Assembly: GCA_013359135.1 (NCBI GenBank)
Contig: JABWCN010000018.1
Location: 1-64,000 of the forward strand
DNA: 64,000 nucleotides
DNA from: Pseudobdellovibrionaceae bacterium
Lineage (GTDB): Bacteria; Bdellovibrionota; Bdellovibrionia; Bdellovibrionales; Bdellovibrionaceae
Reading direction: 5' to 3'
The notes beneath the pieces are model-generated. The model made no database searches. It saw nothing but the letters and a program-made list of their open reading frames with translations, and was not told the DNA's origin. Numbering within the stretch: the first letter of the stretch is position 1; each line of letters opens with the position of its first letter. This document shows, one piece after another, positions 27,868 through 36,960 of this stretch. A program made the position numbers and the translations under genes.

Positions 27868-30300
27868 CTATGCAGCAGCAGAAGAGGTTTTATTTTTCTT
27901 ATCTTTCTTTTGATCACTTTTCTTTGGTTTTCCTTTTGCTGTTTTATCTAAAGCTACCGTGAAAACTTCATCTAAATTTTCTGCAAGAATAAAGTTCATT
28001 TTGTCTTTAAATAACTTAGGAATATCAGAAAGATCCTTTTGGTTTGCTAGAGGAATAATAACGTTAGTAATTCCTTGATTCAAAGCTGCCAAACATTTTT
28101 CTCTGATACCTCCAACAGGAAGTACTTTTCCTTGCAGGGTCACTTCGCCAGTCATCGCAATATCGTGACGTACTGGCGTGTCTGTCATCAAACTCACAAG
28201 AGCTGTGGTTAGAGTGATACCAGCAGATGGGCCATCTTTAGGAATTGCGCCAGCAGGTAAGTGAACGTGGATATCATATTTTTCAAAAAAGTCTTCAGCG
28301 ATACCAAGCTCTTCCATGTGGGCTTTACAATAAGACATGGCAGCATGTGCAGATTCTTTCATAACATCACCTAGTTGACCAGTAAGGGCAAGGTGACCCT
28401 TTCCTTTCATTTTCAGAGCCTCAACCTGAAGAACTTCTCCACCAGCTTGTGTCCAAGCTAAACCTTGTACAATACCAATTTGTGAATCTTCAAGTTTATC
28501 TTCTCTTAAAAACTTTGGAGGACCAAGTAATTCTGGAACTGTATTAGCATTAACCTCAAAAGTAGTTACTTCACCAAGAACAACCATTTTGGCTATTTTT
28601 CTACAAACAGAACCGATTTCTCGTTCTAGATTTCTTAAACCAGCCTCTCTCGTATAACCTGCAATGATGTATTTAATCCCATCGTCAGTGAAAGTAGCAT
28701 TTTCTGCACTAATACCATTGTTTTCAAGCTGTCTACGAATCAAATGTTTTTTTGTAATAATGAGCTTATCATTTTCTGTATAGCCAGGAATTTGAATAAT
28801 CTCCATACGATCTCTAAGAGCAGCAGGAATATTTTCAAGAACATTGGCTGTTGCAATGAAGAGAGCATTACTTAAATCAAAATCCACATTTAAATAGTTA
28901 TCTCTGAAGGTTGAATTTTGCTCTGGATCTAACACTTCTAACATTGCTGCCGATGGATCACCTCTGAAGTCACTTCCGAGCTTATCGATTTCATCAAGAA
29001 CAAGGACAGGATTATTTGTTTTAACTTGTCTGAGTGCTTGAACAATTTTTCCTGGCATAGCGCCAACGTAAGTTCTTCTATGACCACGAATTTCAGCTTC
29101 GTCTTTAACTCCACCAAGAGCGATTCTGAAATATTCTCTGCCCATCGCCCTAGCAATTGATTTTCCAAGAGATGTTTTTCCAACACCTGGAGGTCCGGCA
29201 AAACAAATAATTGGACCTTTCATACTATTTTTTAGCTTTTTTACAGCTAAGAATTCTAAAATACGATCTTTAGCTTTTTGTAGTTCATGGTGATCATCAT
29301 CAAGAACTTCTTTTGCAAATTTTAAATCAATCGAGTCATCTGATTTTTTATTCCACGGAAGGTCTACCATCCAATCAAGGTAAGTTCTCACCATGGTAGC
29401 CTCAGATGCATCTGGGTGCATACGCTCTAAACGGTGTAACTGTTTGAGAGCTTCAGCAAGGACTGACTTGGGCATTCCCGACGTGTTAATTTTTTCCTTA
29501 AGTTCTTCGATTTCTTCAGATTTAGAATCGTTTTCTCCAAGTTCGTTTTTTATAGCTTTCATTTGGTCTTTAAAAAACTGTTCTCTGTTATTACGATTGT
29601 CATCTTTTCCAACTTTATTTTTCTGTTGGATTTGAAGTGCTTCAATTTCAGAGTTTAAGTAGTCTAAAACTAGACCCATTCTCTCTTTAGAATCAGAGGT
29701 CTCTAAAACTTTTTGAGCTTCGTTGACTTTTATTCCTAAATTAGCGGCAATAAGATCTGCACCTTTTCCTGGATCTTGTAAATCGTCTAGTACTAATAAG
29801 ATATCAGGTAACAAGGTTTTACCAAGAGAAATAATTTTTTCAATTTTCTCTTTAGATTTTTGCATAAGAACTTCGTTCTCTGCGGGAGTAGAGGACCTAA
29901 TATCTTCTATCTTTTCAACGGCAACTTCAAAGTTTGGAGTTGTTTTTGAATAGTTTTTAATTCTCCCTTTTGCAACTCCTTGAATCAAAATTCTAATTTG
30001 ACCATCAGGAACTTTTTTCATTCGCATGATCATTGCGATAGTTCCCACTGTATAAATAGAATCAGGGTGTGGATTCTCTTCGTTTAAATCTTTTTGGGAA
30101 ACTAAAAATATCAATCTATTCTTTGAAATAGCTTCTTCAACAGATCTAATTGAAGATTCTCTGCCGACAACTAATGGAATGATCATGTAGGGAAAAACAA
30201 CAAAATCCCTCACAGGAAGCATTGGTAGTGTCGATGGAACTTCTATCGTTTTATCATCCTTGTAGTTTCCACCATTTCCGCTTCTGTCATCAAAACTCAT
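27868..30300 (-). CDS. lon: ATP-dependent protease Lon
   Basis: Lon is a cytoplasmic AAA+ serine protease that degrades misfolded and regulatory proteins. The 810-residue length is typical of LonA. It has the N-terminal substrate domain (LPMLPVRDFVVFPYM), a coiled-coil middle, Walker A GPPGVGKTS near residue 370, Walker B VLDEIDKLG, and the protease dyad: Ser in KDGPSAGIT near 692 and Lys in GGIREKCLAA near 733. The C-terminus is a Lys-rich tail ending in SSAAA, longer than usual. The ribosome binding site is AAAGGGTGG. Confidence 0.99.
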   Translation of the reverse strand: MSFDDRSGNGGNYKDDKTIEVPSTLPMLPVRDFVVFPYMIIPLVVGRESSIRSVEEAISKNRLIFLVSQKDLNEENPHPDSIYTVGTIAMIMRMKKVPDGQIRILIQGVAKGRIKNYSKTTPNFEVAVEKIEDIRSSTPAENEVLMQKSKEKIEKIISLGKTLLPDILLVLDDLQDPGKGADLIAANLGIKVNEAQKVLETSDSKERMGLVLDYLNSEIEALQIQQKNKVGKDDNRNNREQFFKDQMKAIKNELGENDSKSEEIEELKEKINTSGMPKSVLAEALKQLHRLERMHPDASEATMVRTYLDWMVDLPWNKKSDDSIDLKFAKEVLDDDHHELQKAKDRILEFLAVKKLKNSMKGPIICFAGPPGVGKTSLGKSIARAMGREYFRIALGGVKDEAEIRGHRRTYVGAMPGKIVQALRQVKTNNPVLVLDEIDKLGSDFRGDPSAAMLEVLDPEQNSTFRDNYLNVDFDLSNALFIATANVLENIPAALRDRMEIIQIPGYTENDKLIITKKHLIRRQLENNGISAENATFTDDGIKYIIAGYTREAGLRNLEREIGSVCRKIAKMVVLGEVTTFEVNANTVPELLGPPKFLREDKLEDSQIGIVQGLAWTQAGGEVLQVEALKMKGKGHLALTGQLGDVMKESAHAAMSYCKAHMEELGIAEDFFEKYDIHVHLPAGAIPKDGPSAGITLTTALVSLMTDTPVRHDIAMTGEVTLQGKVLPVGGIREKCLAALNQGITNVIIPLANQKDLSDIPKLFKDKMNFILAENLDEVFTVALDKTAKGKPKKSDQKKDKKNKTSSAAA

Positions 30301-30534
30301 ATACCACCCTTTTCTTTAACAAACCTTTTTCAAAATTTCTTGTTAAATTTCTCGGATAGATATTTCCATAGCTTTAAAGAAATTTTGCTATCAAAGGACC
30401 TGATTTTGTTCTGTCAGAAGAGGTTTAGCTAAAGATTGGTCTAGTTAATGCTAAATAATTTATCAATCAGAGCCTTGTCATTGCTGCCTTTGTCGAGTTT
30501 AATGAAAGGAAATTTTATCATGTTGAGGAAAAAA

Positions 30535-32265
30535 ATGAAGTTTTTAAAAATAGTAAAATTATCTATTCTGGCAGTTTTAGGTTTTAATTTTTCAGTAGCT
30601 GAGCCTTTTGGAAGTGAAGAAAAGGTGTTTAATGATAAAAATATGACTTTAAGTCTTTCGATAAATAATGAGTATGACACTCTTCATCCGCTATTAACTC
30701 ATATGGTTCTATCACATTTTGTTATTAATTTTTTATTTCATCAGTTGATTTATCTGGATACCACTGGCAAGTATCAAGCACTTATAATAGAGGAAATTCC
30801 AACTTTCAAAAATAGATTATTAAAAACTGTTAAGAACAAAAAAGAATATGAGCTAGAAGCTATTTTCATTTTGAAAAAAAATTTAAAATGGGGAGATGGA
30901 ACACAAATTTCTTGTGAAGATATGAAGTTCTCGTTTGAGGTTTCCCAAAATCCACATATTTCTACACCAACTAAAGAAGCCTTCTCGAACATATATGAAG
31001 TTAGTTTTGATGAAATTGATAAAAATCGCTGTATTGTAAAATACAAAAAAAATAAATGGGATTTTTTTATAGATACACCACCACCCATGCCAGCTCACTT
31101 AGAAAGAAAGATTTATGAAAGATATAAAAATATAGATCAAGGATATGAAAAAAACTCTTTATACACTGTTGACCCTTCTAATCCAGGACTATGGAATGGT
31201 GCATATGTACTGCTAGAGTCGAAATTAGGATCATATTTGATACTAAAAAGAAATGAAAATTTTTACAGAGAAAAATCTAAAATAAAGAGAATAATTTTAA
31301 ACATCATAAAAGACTCAGCAACATTAGAAGCAAATTTAGCTTCTAAAAATATTGATATGATTTCGCGTTTTGGAATGAGCACAGATCAAGCTGTTGGCTT
31401 CTCTGAAAAAATTGCTAAACAAAAAGATCAAAAATACAGAGTTGTTTTTAGTCAAAGCAATACTTTTCAACATCTTGGTCTAAATTTGGAAAATGAGTTA
31501 TTAAAAGATGTAAAAATCAGAAGAGCCATTAGTTATGCGATAAATAAAAAAGATCTAATAGGTCAACTCCTGCATGGTAGAGCTAAGCCTGCAGAGGATT
31601 TCAAGTTAAATACTTTTTTACAAAAACAAGAAAAAGCAAATATCAGATTAGCTTATGGGAAGAAAAAATCTCGGGAAATCCTAGAATCCATAGGGTGGAA
31701 GTTGAATAGTGAAAATTTAAATTCTGATTTTTATCGATATAAAAATGGAAAAAAACTGTCCTTTGAATTGGTTGCAAGTAGTGGCAATAAGTTAAATGAG
31801 ATGATTTGTGCATATATTCAAGAGCAATTAAAAGACGTGGGAATAGAAATAAGAATAAAGCTGGAAACTTTGAAATATTTATTTTCTGAAAAATTACCAA
31901 AGGGTAATTATGATTTAGCCTTTTACTCTTTTACATTTTTGCCAGAGTATTCTTGGTTTGAGGTGTTTCATTCCAACGCGATTCCTTCAGAAAAAAACCT
32001 ATGGGCAGGATATAACTTCTCAAGATTAAGAGATACAGCAATAGATTCTATATTAAATAAATTAGAAAAAGAAAAGAGGGTAGCAAAAAGAAATCAACTA
32101 ATGAAAGATCTAATCAATGCCTACAAAGACACTTTACCTACAATTCCATTATACTTCAGAGAAGAAAACAGTGTTATTCCTCTAAATCTTAAGAATTATC
32201 AACTAAATCCGTTTACGCCATTTGAATCACTATGGTCAAGCGAATGGGAAATAGTAGACAACTGA
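30535..32265 (+). CDS. Periplasmic oligopeptide-binding protein (solute-binding family 5)
   Basis: Family 5 proteins capture peptides, nickel or related solutes for an ABC importer. The 576-residue product starts at 30535 after GAGG, with signal peptide MKFLKIVKLSILAVLGFNFS, then VA; longer in-frame starts at 30448 and 30520 are less convincing. The core shows the family pattern: KKNLKWGDGTQISCEDMKFSFE near the N-terminus and KDVKIRRAISYAINKKDL in the second lobe, then a C-terminal lobe-1 return. No permease or ATPase gene is adjacent, so it is an orphan receptor here. Peptide specificity is the likeliest guess. Confidence 0.88.
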   Translation: MKFLKIVKLSILAVLGFNFSVAEPFGSEEKVFNDKNMTLSLSINNEYDTLHPLLTHMVLSHFVINFLFHQLIYLDTTGKYQALIIEEIPTFKNRLLKTVKNKKEYELEAIFILKKNLKWGDGTQISCEDMKFSFEVSQNPHISTPTKEAFSNIYEVSFDEIDKNRCIVKYKKNKWDFFIDTPPPMPAHLERKIYERYKNIDQGYEKNSLYTVDPSNPGLWNGAYVLLESKLGSYLILKRNENFYREKSKIKRIILNIIKDSATLEANLASKNIDMISRFGMSTDQAVGFSEKIAKQKDQKYRVVFSQSNTFQHLGLNLENELLKDVKIRRAISYAINKKDLIGQLLHGRAKPAEDFKLNTFLQKQEKANIRLAYGKKKSREILESIGWKLNSENLNSDFYRYKNGKKLSFELVASSGNKLNEMICAYIQEQLKDVGIEIRIKLETLKYLFSEKLPKGNYDLAFYSFTFLPEYSWFEVFHSNAIPSEKNLWAGYNFSRLRDTAIDSILNKLEKEKRVAKRNQLMKDLINAYKDTLPTIPLYFREENSVIPLNLKNYQLNPFTPFESLWSSEWEIVDN

Positions 32266-32307
32266 CATCCATGTCATTGATCTTTTTGTCCATAAAAAGA
32301 TTTAATA

Positions 32308-32826
32308 TTATTGATGTAGTCTTTTGTTTTCTTCTTCAAGATCTTCCATGCAAGCAATACAAAGTGTTGCAAGAGGTCTTGCTTGTAGTCTTTTGGGTTG
32401 AATATGATCACCGCAACTTTCACACTCACCATAAGTACCATTAGCCATTTTACTTAAAGCTTTTTCAATTTGGATTAAAGAACTTAAATTTCTTTCTTGT
32501 AAATGGATAGATAAGTTTTGAGATAAATCGTTGGAGGCCATTTCGGCTTCGTCTGAAATTTGTAAGTTTTCAGATTGAAGTTTTTTAAATTCATTAGATT
32601 TATTCAAAATTGAACTTTTTTGAAAGATTAAAGCTTCTTTTAGTTTAGGAACTAAAGCCTCGAGAGATAATTCTTCCATGGCCATTATCTCTGAGGTAGA
32701 TTTAGATTCTATTTTTTCATTTCGAGGAGCGTCTGATTTAGCAACTAATTTCTTTGTACCTTTAGAAACCTTTGCTATCGACGTTTTAACTGCTGATGTT
32801 TTTTCTGCTGACGTAACTGATTTCAT
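32308..32826 (-). CDS. DksA/TraR family protein with intact zinc finger
   Basis: DksA-family proteins enter the secondary channel of RNA polymerase and tune initiation with ppGpp. The 172-residue protein has a Lys/Ala/Thr-rich N-terminal tail of about 45 residues, a coiled coil, and a C-terminal zinc finger with CESCGD and LCIACMED (C-x2-C, x17, C-x2-C). The coil tip reads DEAEMA, where E. coli DksA has DPVDRA. The basic tail is unlike E. coli DksA and might touch nucleic acid (inference). A strong GGGAGGG ribosome binding site and a good promoter lie upstream. Confidence 0.88.
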   Translation of the reverse strand: MKSVTSAEKTSAVKTSIAKVSKGTKKLVAKSDAPRNEKIESKSTSEIMAMEELSLEALVPKLKEALIFQKSSILNKSNEFKKLQSENLQISDEAEMASNDLSQNLSIHLQERNLSSLIQIEKALSKMANGTYGECESCGDHIQPKRLQARPLATLCIACMEDLEEENKRLHQ

Positions 32827-32869
32827 TGCACCCTCCCTATCTTAAATTTATTTTCAAAAATATGGCTGA

Positions 32870-32897
32870 ATAATACGTACAACAAAGATCATGTCAC
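32870..32897 (-). promoter_or_regulatory. Candidate promoter of the zinc-finger DksA-like gene
   Basis: Read on the minus strand, GTGACA (32897-32892) and TATTAT (32875-32870) are separated by 16 bases. Each box matches the sigma-70 consensus in five of six positions. Transcription would start near 32863, leaving a leader of about 37 bases. Confidence 0.45.
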
Positions 32898-32996
32898 TAA
32901 AAAAATGTAGTTGTTTATTTATTCACCACACATTTAACGCGTTGGAATTAAAGCAAGACAGAGCAGTTAAGATCGTTTCAGAAAAAATAATTTTTC

Positions 32997-33368
32997 TTAT
33001 AGCTGAGCATAATGTTTCTTATATCTCTCTCTGAGTTCAGCACCTTCAATACTTAATCGCGTCCAAGGAATTGTTAATAATCTTTGAACTTCAATTGGCT
33101 CTTGCGTCTCTTCACAAATTCCAAACTCACCTTTTTCAATTCTTGACAGAGCAAATTCGACCTCTAGCAACTGAGTTCTAATTCTTTCTTGATTGATGAG
33201 AATGTTATATTCTTCTAATTGTGCAACTGATTGATCAATTTCATCACCAATGTTTTTATTATTCTCTTTAAAGCGTGTGGCAGATATTCTCATTCGCGTA
33301 AGTAACTCTTGTTTAACAAGTAATAATTTTTTTCTGCACTCGCCAATGATTTCTTGATTTAGTCTCAT
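32997..33368 (-). CDS. DksA/TraR-like protein lacking the zinc-finger cysteines
   Basis: This 123-residue protein has the DksA plan: coiled coil with tip DEIDQS, helix RIRTQLLEVEFALSRIEKGE, then the region FGICEETQEPIEVQRLLTIP that aligns with the zinc finger. Only the first cysteine is left; positions two to four are Glu/Thr, Leu and Gly-type residues. Some pseudomonad and alphaproteobacterial DksA paralogues also lack cysteines and work without zinc, so this may be a redox- or zinc-independent form. It has an AGGAGGG ribosome binding site and is followed by the zinc-bearing paralogue 170 bases downstream. Confidence 0.8.
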   Translation of the reverse strand: MRLNQEIIGECRKKLLLVKQELLTRMRISATRFKENNKNIGDEIDQSVAQLEEYNILINQERIRTQLLEVEFALSRIEKGEFGICEETQEPIEVQRLLTIPWTRLSIEGAELRERYKKHYAQL

Positions 33369-33387
33369 GTTACCCTCCTGGGATACC

Positions 33388-33408
33388 CTGAGCCCTTTAT
33401 GGACCCAG
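33388..33408 (-). promoter_or_regulatory. Leader hairpin before the zinc-less DksA-like gene
   Basis: In the minus-strand RNA the 8-base arms at 33408-33401 and 33395-33388 pair fully, counting two G-U wobbles, around a 5-base loop. It ends shortly before the ribosome binding site. There is no T-tract, so control of translation or a stabilised 3' end of the upstream gene is likelier than termination. This rests on pairing by eye. Confidence 0.3.
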
Positions 33409-33457
33409 TCTTTGGTACATAGGATTCAAGAGCTCACCCAAAAGGTTAAAAGAAATC

Positions 33458-35215
33458 TTAATTTTTATATGTATTGATTTCACCCTTGTCGAAAGTCAGG
33501 GTGAGTAAAGGTCTTAGTATTTCTTTGAAAGTAGTTGCATTTAAAGGACCATAGCTACCAGAGAAGTTTTTTAGCTGAATAAGAGCATTTCCAACCTCTT
33601 CTCTAGACTCAGCACCCTTTAGTAATATTTGTCTTAAGATCAATCCAGAATCATAAGCAGCTATTTCAAATTGAGTAGGTCTTTCATTAAAAACAGTCAT
33701 GTAAGTGTTTGCAAATTCAGTACTAAACTGATGTGGTCCATCTGAAATAAAGCTGTCTACAAAATAGATAGGGAAATTAATACCAGCTAATTTCTTGTTA
33801 CTTCCAGGTGTGTTCATCAAATTAGTTGTTAGGAGGGATGTTTCTTTAACCCCTGCATAGGATAGAAATGCTGAAATTTGTGCGATTGTTTTTGCCTGAT
33901 CAGGAATAAAAATAGCATCAAAATCTTGAATAGGAGGAAGAATGTCATCAGCGTTGATGTTTTCTCTTGAGCTTTTGTTTTTTAAGCTTTGCTTAAATAA
34001 CTTAAGTTTTTGAGTAAACTCCTCTTTTCGTGCTTCTATATAAAAGGTCCCAACAAGACGTTGTACCATAGGCCTGAAGTCAGTTGCCTTTGGATCATAG
34101 GACTGTACCCCAACGATACGGCCGCCTTGAGCTAAAACCTCGTCCCAAAAAGCATTAGCGTATTCAACTCCGTAGGCATCATTGGGATATAAAATAGCAA
34201 AGTCTTTGAGGTCTTTTTCTACCATCATATTTCTTACAAGTTGCCTAACCTGCATTTCAGCTGTGAGAGCATTTCTTAAAGCTTGACTGTGGAGCTCACC
34301 AAGTCCTTGCTTTTGAGAAAGATAAATAAAAGGAACTTTGTATTCATTTGCAGTAATCAACTCAGTAGAGACAGTTTTAGCTAACACACCCCCGATGATA
34401 GCAATGACATTATCTTCTTTAATTAGGCGCTCAATGCCTTTCCTTGCTATATCAGTTCGACCTTCACTATCAATAACTGCGATTTTAAATTTAGAAAATG
34501 CTTGATTTGTACCAAGTCCTAGTTGAACCCCTCGCAGGACTTTTTGGCCAAGCGAAGCGCTTTTACCAGTTAAGGGAACAACAAGACCTATTGTCTGTGG
34601 AGACACTCGTTTTGCCGCAGCCATGTCCTCAAGCAAGGATTTAGATCGGTTGGCCAGATCACCCTCTGGTGCAATTTCTATCACAGAAGTAAAAAATCTT
34701 TTACTTTCGTCAGGTTCAGCAGCTAAATAAGAAGTTCCAAGCTTGAAAAGTGCATGAGCTCGTAAATATCCAAAGTCAGAACTTCTTGAAACTTGATGGA
34801 GCTCTTCTAAAGTTAACTTGTCAGTGACGATAGCAATGGATTTTTGTTTATAAAACTCCATTTTTACGGGATCAGTATAGTTTACAGATAAATTGCTGCT
34901 AATTTTAAGAGCTTCAAAAAACTGTGAATTTTTTTCGAGTTGAAGAAATTTAGACTCCTCCAATAAAAGCGGAGAAAGTGCTTGCTGTGACTGCGCAGGC
35001 AAATCATCATTGCGTGCAGTTAATTTTGCTCCTGAAATATTAGATTTTGCTGAATTTGATTTTGAATCAAAACCTTTTTTATCAGAGCCACTTTTAACAA
35101 AATGACCATTATTTTTTTTATTATCTAATTCAGGTCTTTGGATTTTTACTGAATTGGATGTACAGCTTACTAAAAATAAAAAAGCCACAAAAAATAAATT
35201 TAACTGTGTTTTCAT
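33458..35215 (-). CDS. LpoA-like periplasmic-binding-fold lipoprotein
   Basis: The 585-residue product starts with a lipoprotein signal (MKTQLNLFFVAFLFLVSCTS, lipobox LVSC, acylated Cys18). A polar linker and a helical repeat-like region lead to a type I periplasmic-binding fold from about residue 200 (IGLVVPLTGKSASLGQKVLRG, VIAIIGGVLAKTVSTELI). This combination is found in LpoA, an outer-membrane activator of penicillin-binding protein 1A, and in amino-acid receptors of the LivK type. The lipid anchor and N-terminal helical part favour LpoA; no transporter genes adjoin. It lies downstream of grpE and dnaJ. Confidence 0.75.
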   Translation of the reverse strand: MKTQLNLFFVAFLFLVSCTSNSVKIQRPELDNKKNNGHFVKSGSDKKGFDSKSNSAKSNISGAKLTARNDDLPAQSQQALSPLLLEESKFLQLEKNSQFFEALKISSNLSVNYTDPVKMEFYKQKSIAIVTDKLTLEELHQVSRSSDFGYLRAHALFKLGTSYLAAEPDESKRFFTSVIEIAPEGDLANRSKSLLEDMAAAKRVSPQTIGLVVPLTGKSASLGQKVLRGVQLGLGTNQAFSKFKIAVIDSEGRTDIARKGIERLIKEDNVIAIIGGVLAKTVSTELITANEYKVPFIYLSQKQGLGELHSQALRNALTAEMQVRQLVRNMMVEKDLKDFAILYPNDAYGVEYANAFWDEVLAQGGRIVGVQSYDPKATDFRPMVQRLVGTFYIEARKEEFTQKLKLFKQSLKNKSSRENINADDILPPIQDFDAIFIPDQAKTIAQISAFLSYAGVKETSLLTTNLMNTPGSNKKLAGINFPIYFVDSFISDGPHQFSTEFANTYMTVFNERPTQFEIAAYDSGLILRQILLKGAESREEVGNALIQLKNFSGSYGPLNATTFKEILRPLLTLTFDKGEINTYKN

Positions 35216-35298
35216 GAGTTAATAAATTCCTTTTTATTGAGGGCACCTATAAACCTTAGATATTTACATGCCCTTGAACTACATTTACAATTAAAACT

Positions 35299-36297
35299 TT
35301 ACTTAAAACGTCCTAGTTTAGCTACCTTTTCTTTGTATTCTTTAACCAAAGGAGTATCTTGAACATTTTTTGATAGTTGATTAAAAAGCTCTTTATCTCC
35401 TGAAGAGATTTCGTTGGGAATATCAATTAAAATTCTGACAAGCATATCACCACCGCCAAAGCCACCTATCTTTGGTAAGCCTTTGCCTTTAATGCGTAAA
35501 ATTTGACCTGTATGTGTGCCTGCTGGAATTTTAATTTGGACCTTTCCTGTCAAGGTTGGGATTTCTGCTGTCGTCCCCATAATAGCATCAATAAAATTCA
35601 CAGGAAGATCCAAAATAATATCATTTTCTTCTTTTCTGAAAATTGAGTGCTCTTGTATTTGAATAATTACATAAAGATCACCACTAGCGCCACTTATTGA
35701 GGAATCACCTTCACCGGTAAGTTTCAATTTTTGATTGTCTCTAACTCCTGCAGGCACAGTGACAGCAAGCTTAGTGTTCTCTTCACTGTTGCCACGATTT
35801 CTAACAAAGGAGATTACTTTTTCACAACCAAGAGCAGCTTCCTCAAGAGTAATAGTTAAAGTGTATCTTAGATCAGCCCCACGTTGAGGCTTTCTTTTTG
35901 TTTGAGATTGAAAACCTCCACCGCCACGGGAGGCACCAAAAATTTCTCCAAAAACATCACCAAAGATATCTTGAAATGGATCACCACCCCCAGCGCCACC
36001 AGCATTACTTTGGCCGCTACCACGGGCAAAAGGGTTGCCCTCTCCAAAGGGATTTCCACCACCGAAGGGATTGCCTCCTTGAGTATGACCAAAGCGATCA
36101 TACATTTCTCTTTTCTTTGCATCGCTCAAAGTTTCATAGGCTTCAGTGATTTCTTTAAATTTATCCTCCGACTTTTTGTCGCCGGGATTTCTGTCTGGAT
36201 GGTATTGAATGGCAAGTTTACGATAGGCCTTTTTGATTTCCTCATCATTAGCCGTTCGTGAAACACCTAAAAGGTTGTAAAAATCTTGCTTAGACAC
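35299..36297 (-). CDS. DnaJ-type co-chaperone without zinc fingers (class B Hsp40)
   Basis: J proteins stimulate the ATPase of DnaK and deliver clients. This 332-residue protein has an N-terminal J domain with HPD at residues 33-35, a Gly/Phe-rich linker at about 70-130 (repeated NPFGGG-like units), and the two beta-rich C-terminal client domains. The four CxxCxGxG repeats of canonical DnaJ are absent, so it belongs to the CbpA-like class. It is encoded 28 bases after grpE; dnaK is not in the window. The Gly/Phe linker is long and repetitive at the DNA level. Confidence 0.93.
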   Translation of the reverse strand: MSKQDFYNLLGVSRTANDEEIKKAYRKLAIQYHPDRNPGDKKSEDKFKEITEAYETLSDAKKREMYDRFGHTQGGNPFGGGNPFGEGNPFARGSGQSNAGGAGGGDPFQDIFGDVFGEIFGASRGGGGFQSQTKRKPQRGADLRYTLTITLEEAALGCEKVISFVRNRGNSEENTKLAVTVPAGVRDNQKLKLTGEGDSSISGASGDLYVIIQIQEHSIFRKEENDIILDLPVNFIDAIMGTTAEIPTLTGKVQIKIPAGTHTGQILRIKGKGLPKIGGFGGGDMLVRILIDIPNEISSGDKELFNQLSKNVQDTPLVKEYKEKVAKLGRFK

Positions 36298-36325
36298 GGG
36301 ATTTTTCCTTTTTAAAATGATTTAA

Positions 36326-36865
36326 CTAGTTAGCTTCTGGTTTTTTTGCCACAACCACCTGGCCAGTTCTTAAAATTTTATCATGAAATTTGTATGGCTT
36401 TTGAAAAACTCTTAAGACATGACCTGGAGGAATAGACTCAGATGGTTCTGCACTCAAGGCCTCATGAACATTGGGGTCAAAAGCTAAGCCTTCACTTGGA
36501 ACCTCTGTAACAGAGTGTTTATTTAATAAAGTCTTTAGTTCAGATGCGGTCATTTCAACCCCTTTAACAAAAGAAAGGTAGTTATCTGGGGTTACCTTCA
36601 TTAAAAGGCCACGCTCAAAATTATCTAACACACCAAGAAGGTCTCTGATAAAACGCTCAGCTCCAAACTTTAATAGATCTGCACGTTCCTTAATAGCATG
36701 GCGCTTATAGTTTTCAAACTCCGCTTTAAGATACAGATATTCGTTTTTAAATTTTTCTGCTTCTTCTGCGAGCTTTTGATTTTCAGCAGAAATAGAAACA
36801 ACAGTTTCTTCACCAGCAGCGTTAGTTTGATTTTGATTGCTATTTGCGTTTTCGTTTGAGTTCAC
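36326..36865 (-). CDS. grpE: GrpE nucleotide exchange factor
   Basis: GrpE releases ADP from DnaK. The 179-residue protein has a disordered Asn/Gln-rich start, a long coiled-coil helix (AEEAEKFKNEYLYLKAEFEN) and the C-terminal beta domain with the family motif PGHVLRVFQKPYKFHDKILR. Translation begins at a GTG with an AAGGAG ribosome binding site. A good promoter lies 44-80 bases upstream, and dnaJ follows directly. Confidence 0.95.
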   Translation of the reverse strand: MNSNENANSNQNQTNAAGEETVVSISAENQKLAEEAEKFKNEYLYLKAEFENYKRHAIKERADLLKFGAERFIRDLLGVLDNFERGLLMKVTPDNYLSFVKGVEMTASELKTLLNKHSVTEVPSEGLAFDPNVHEALSAEPSESIPPGHVLRVFQKPYKFHDKILRTGQVVVAKKPEAN

Positions 36866-36915
36866 TCTGATCTCCTTACAACATAAAGTGGTTTCAAAAT
36901 GGATACTACATTTTT

Positions 36916-36944
36916 ATTAGACCCAATCTACAATTACAACTCAA
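36916..36944 (-). promoter_or_regulatory. Candidate promoter of grpE-dnaJ
   Basis: On the minus strand TTGAGT (36944-36939) and TCTAAT (36921-36916) are separated by 17 bases. The start point would be near 36909. It resembles a vegetative sigma-70 promoter; no CIRCE element or heat-shock sigma motif was recognised. Confidence 0.45.
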
Positions 36945-36960
36945 AACATGTGAATGCGAC

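Noticed and set aside
32997-33368. Zinc-less DksA-like gene considered a decayed pseudogene
   Set aside because: The frame is intact, the coiled coil is well kept and the ribosome binding site is strong, so a working paralogue is likelier.
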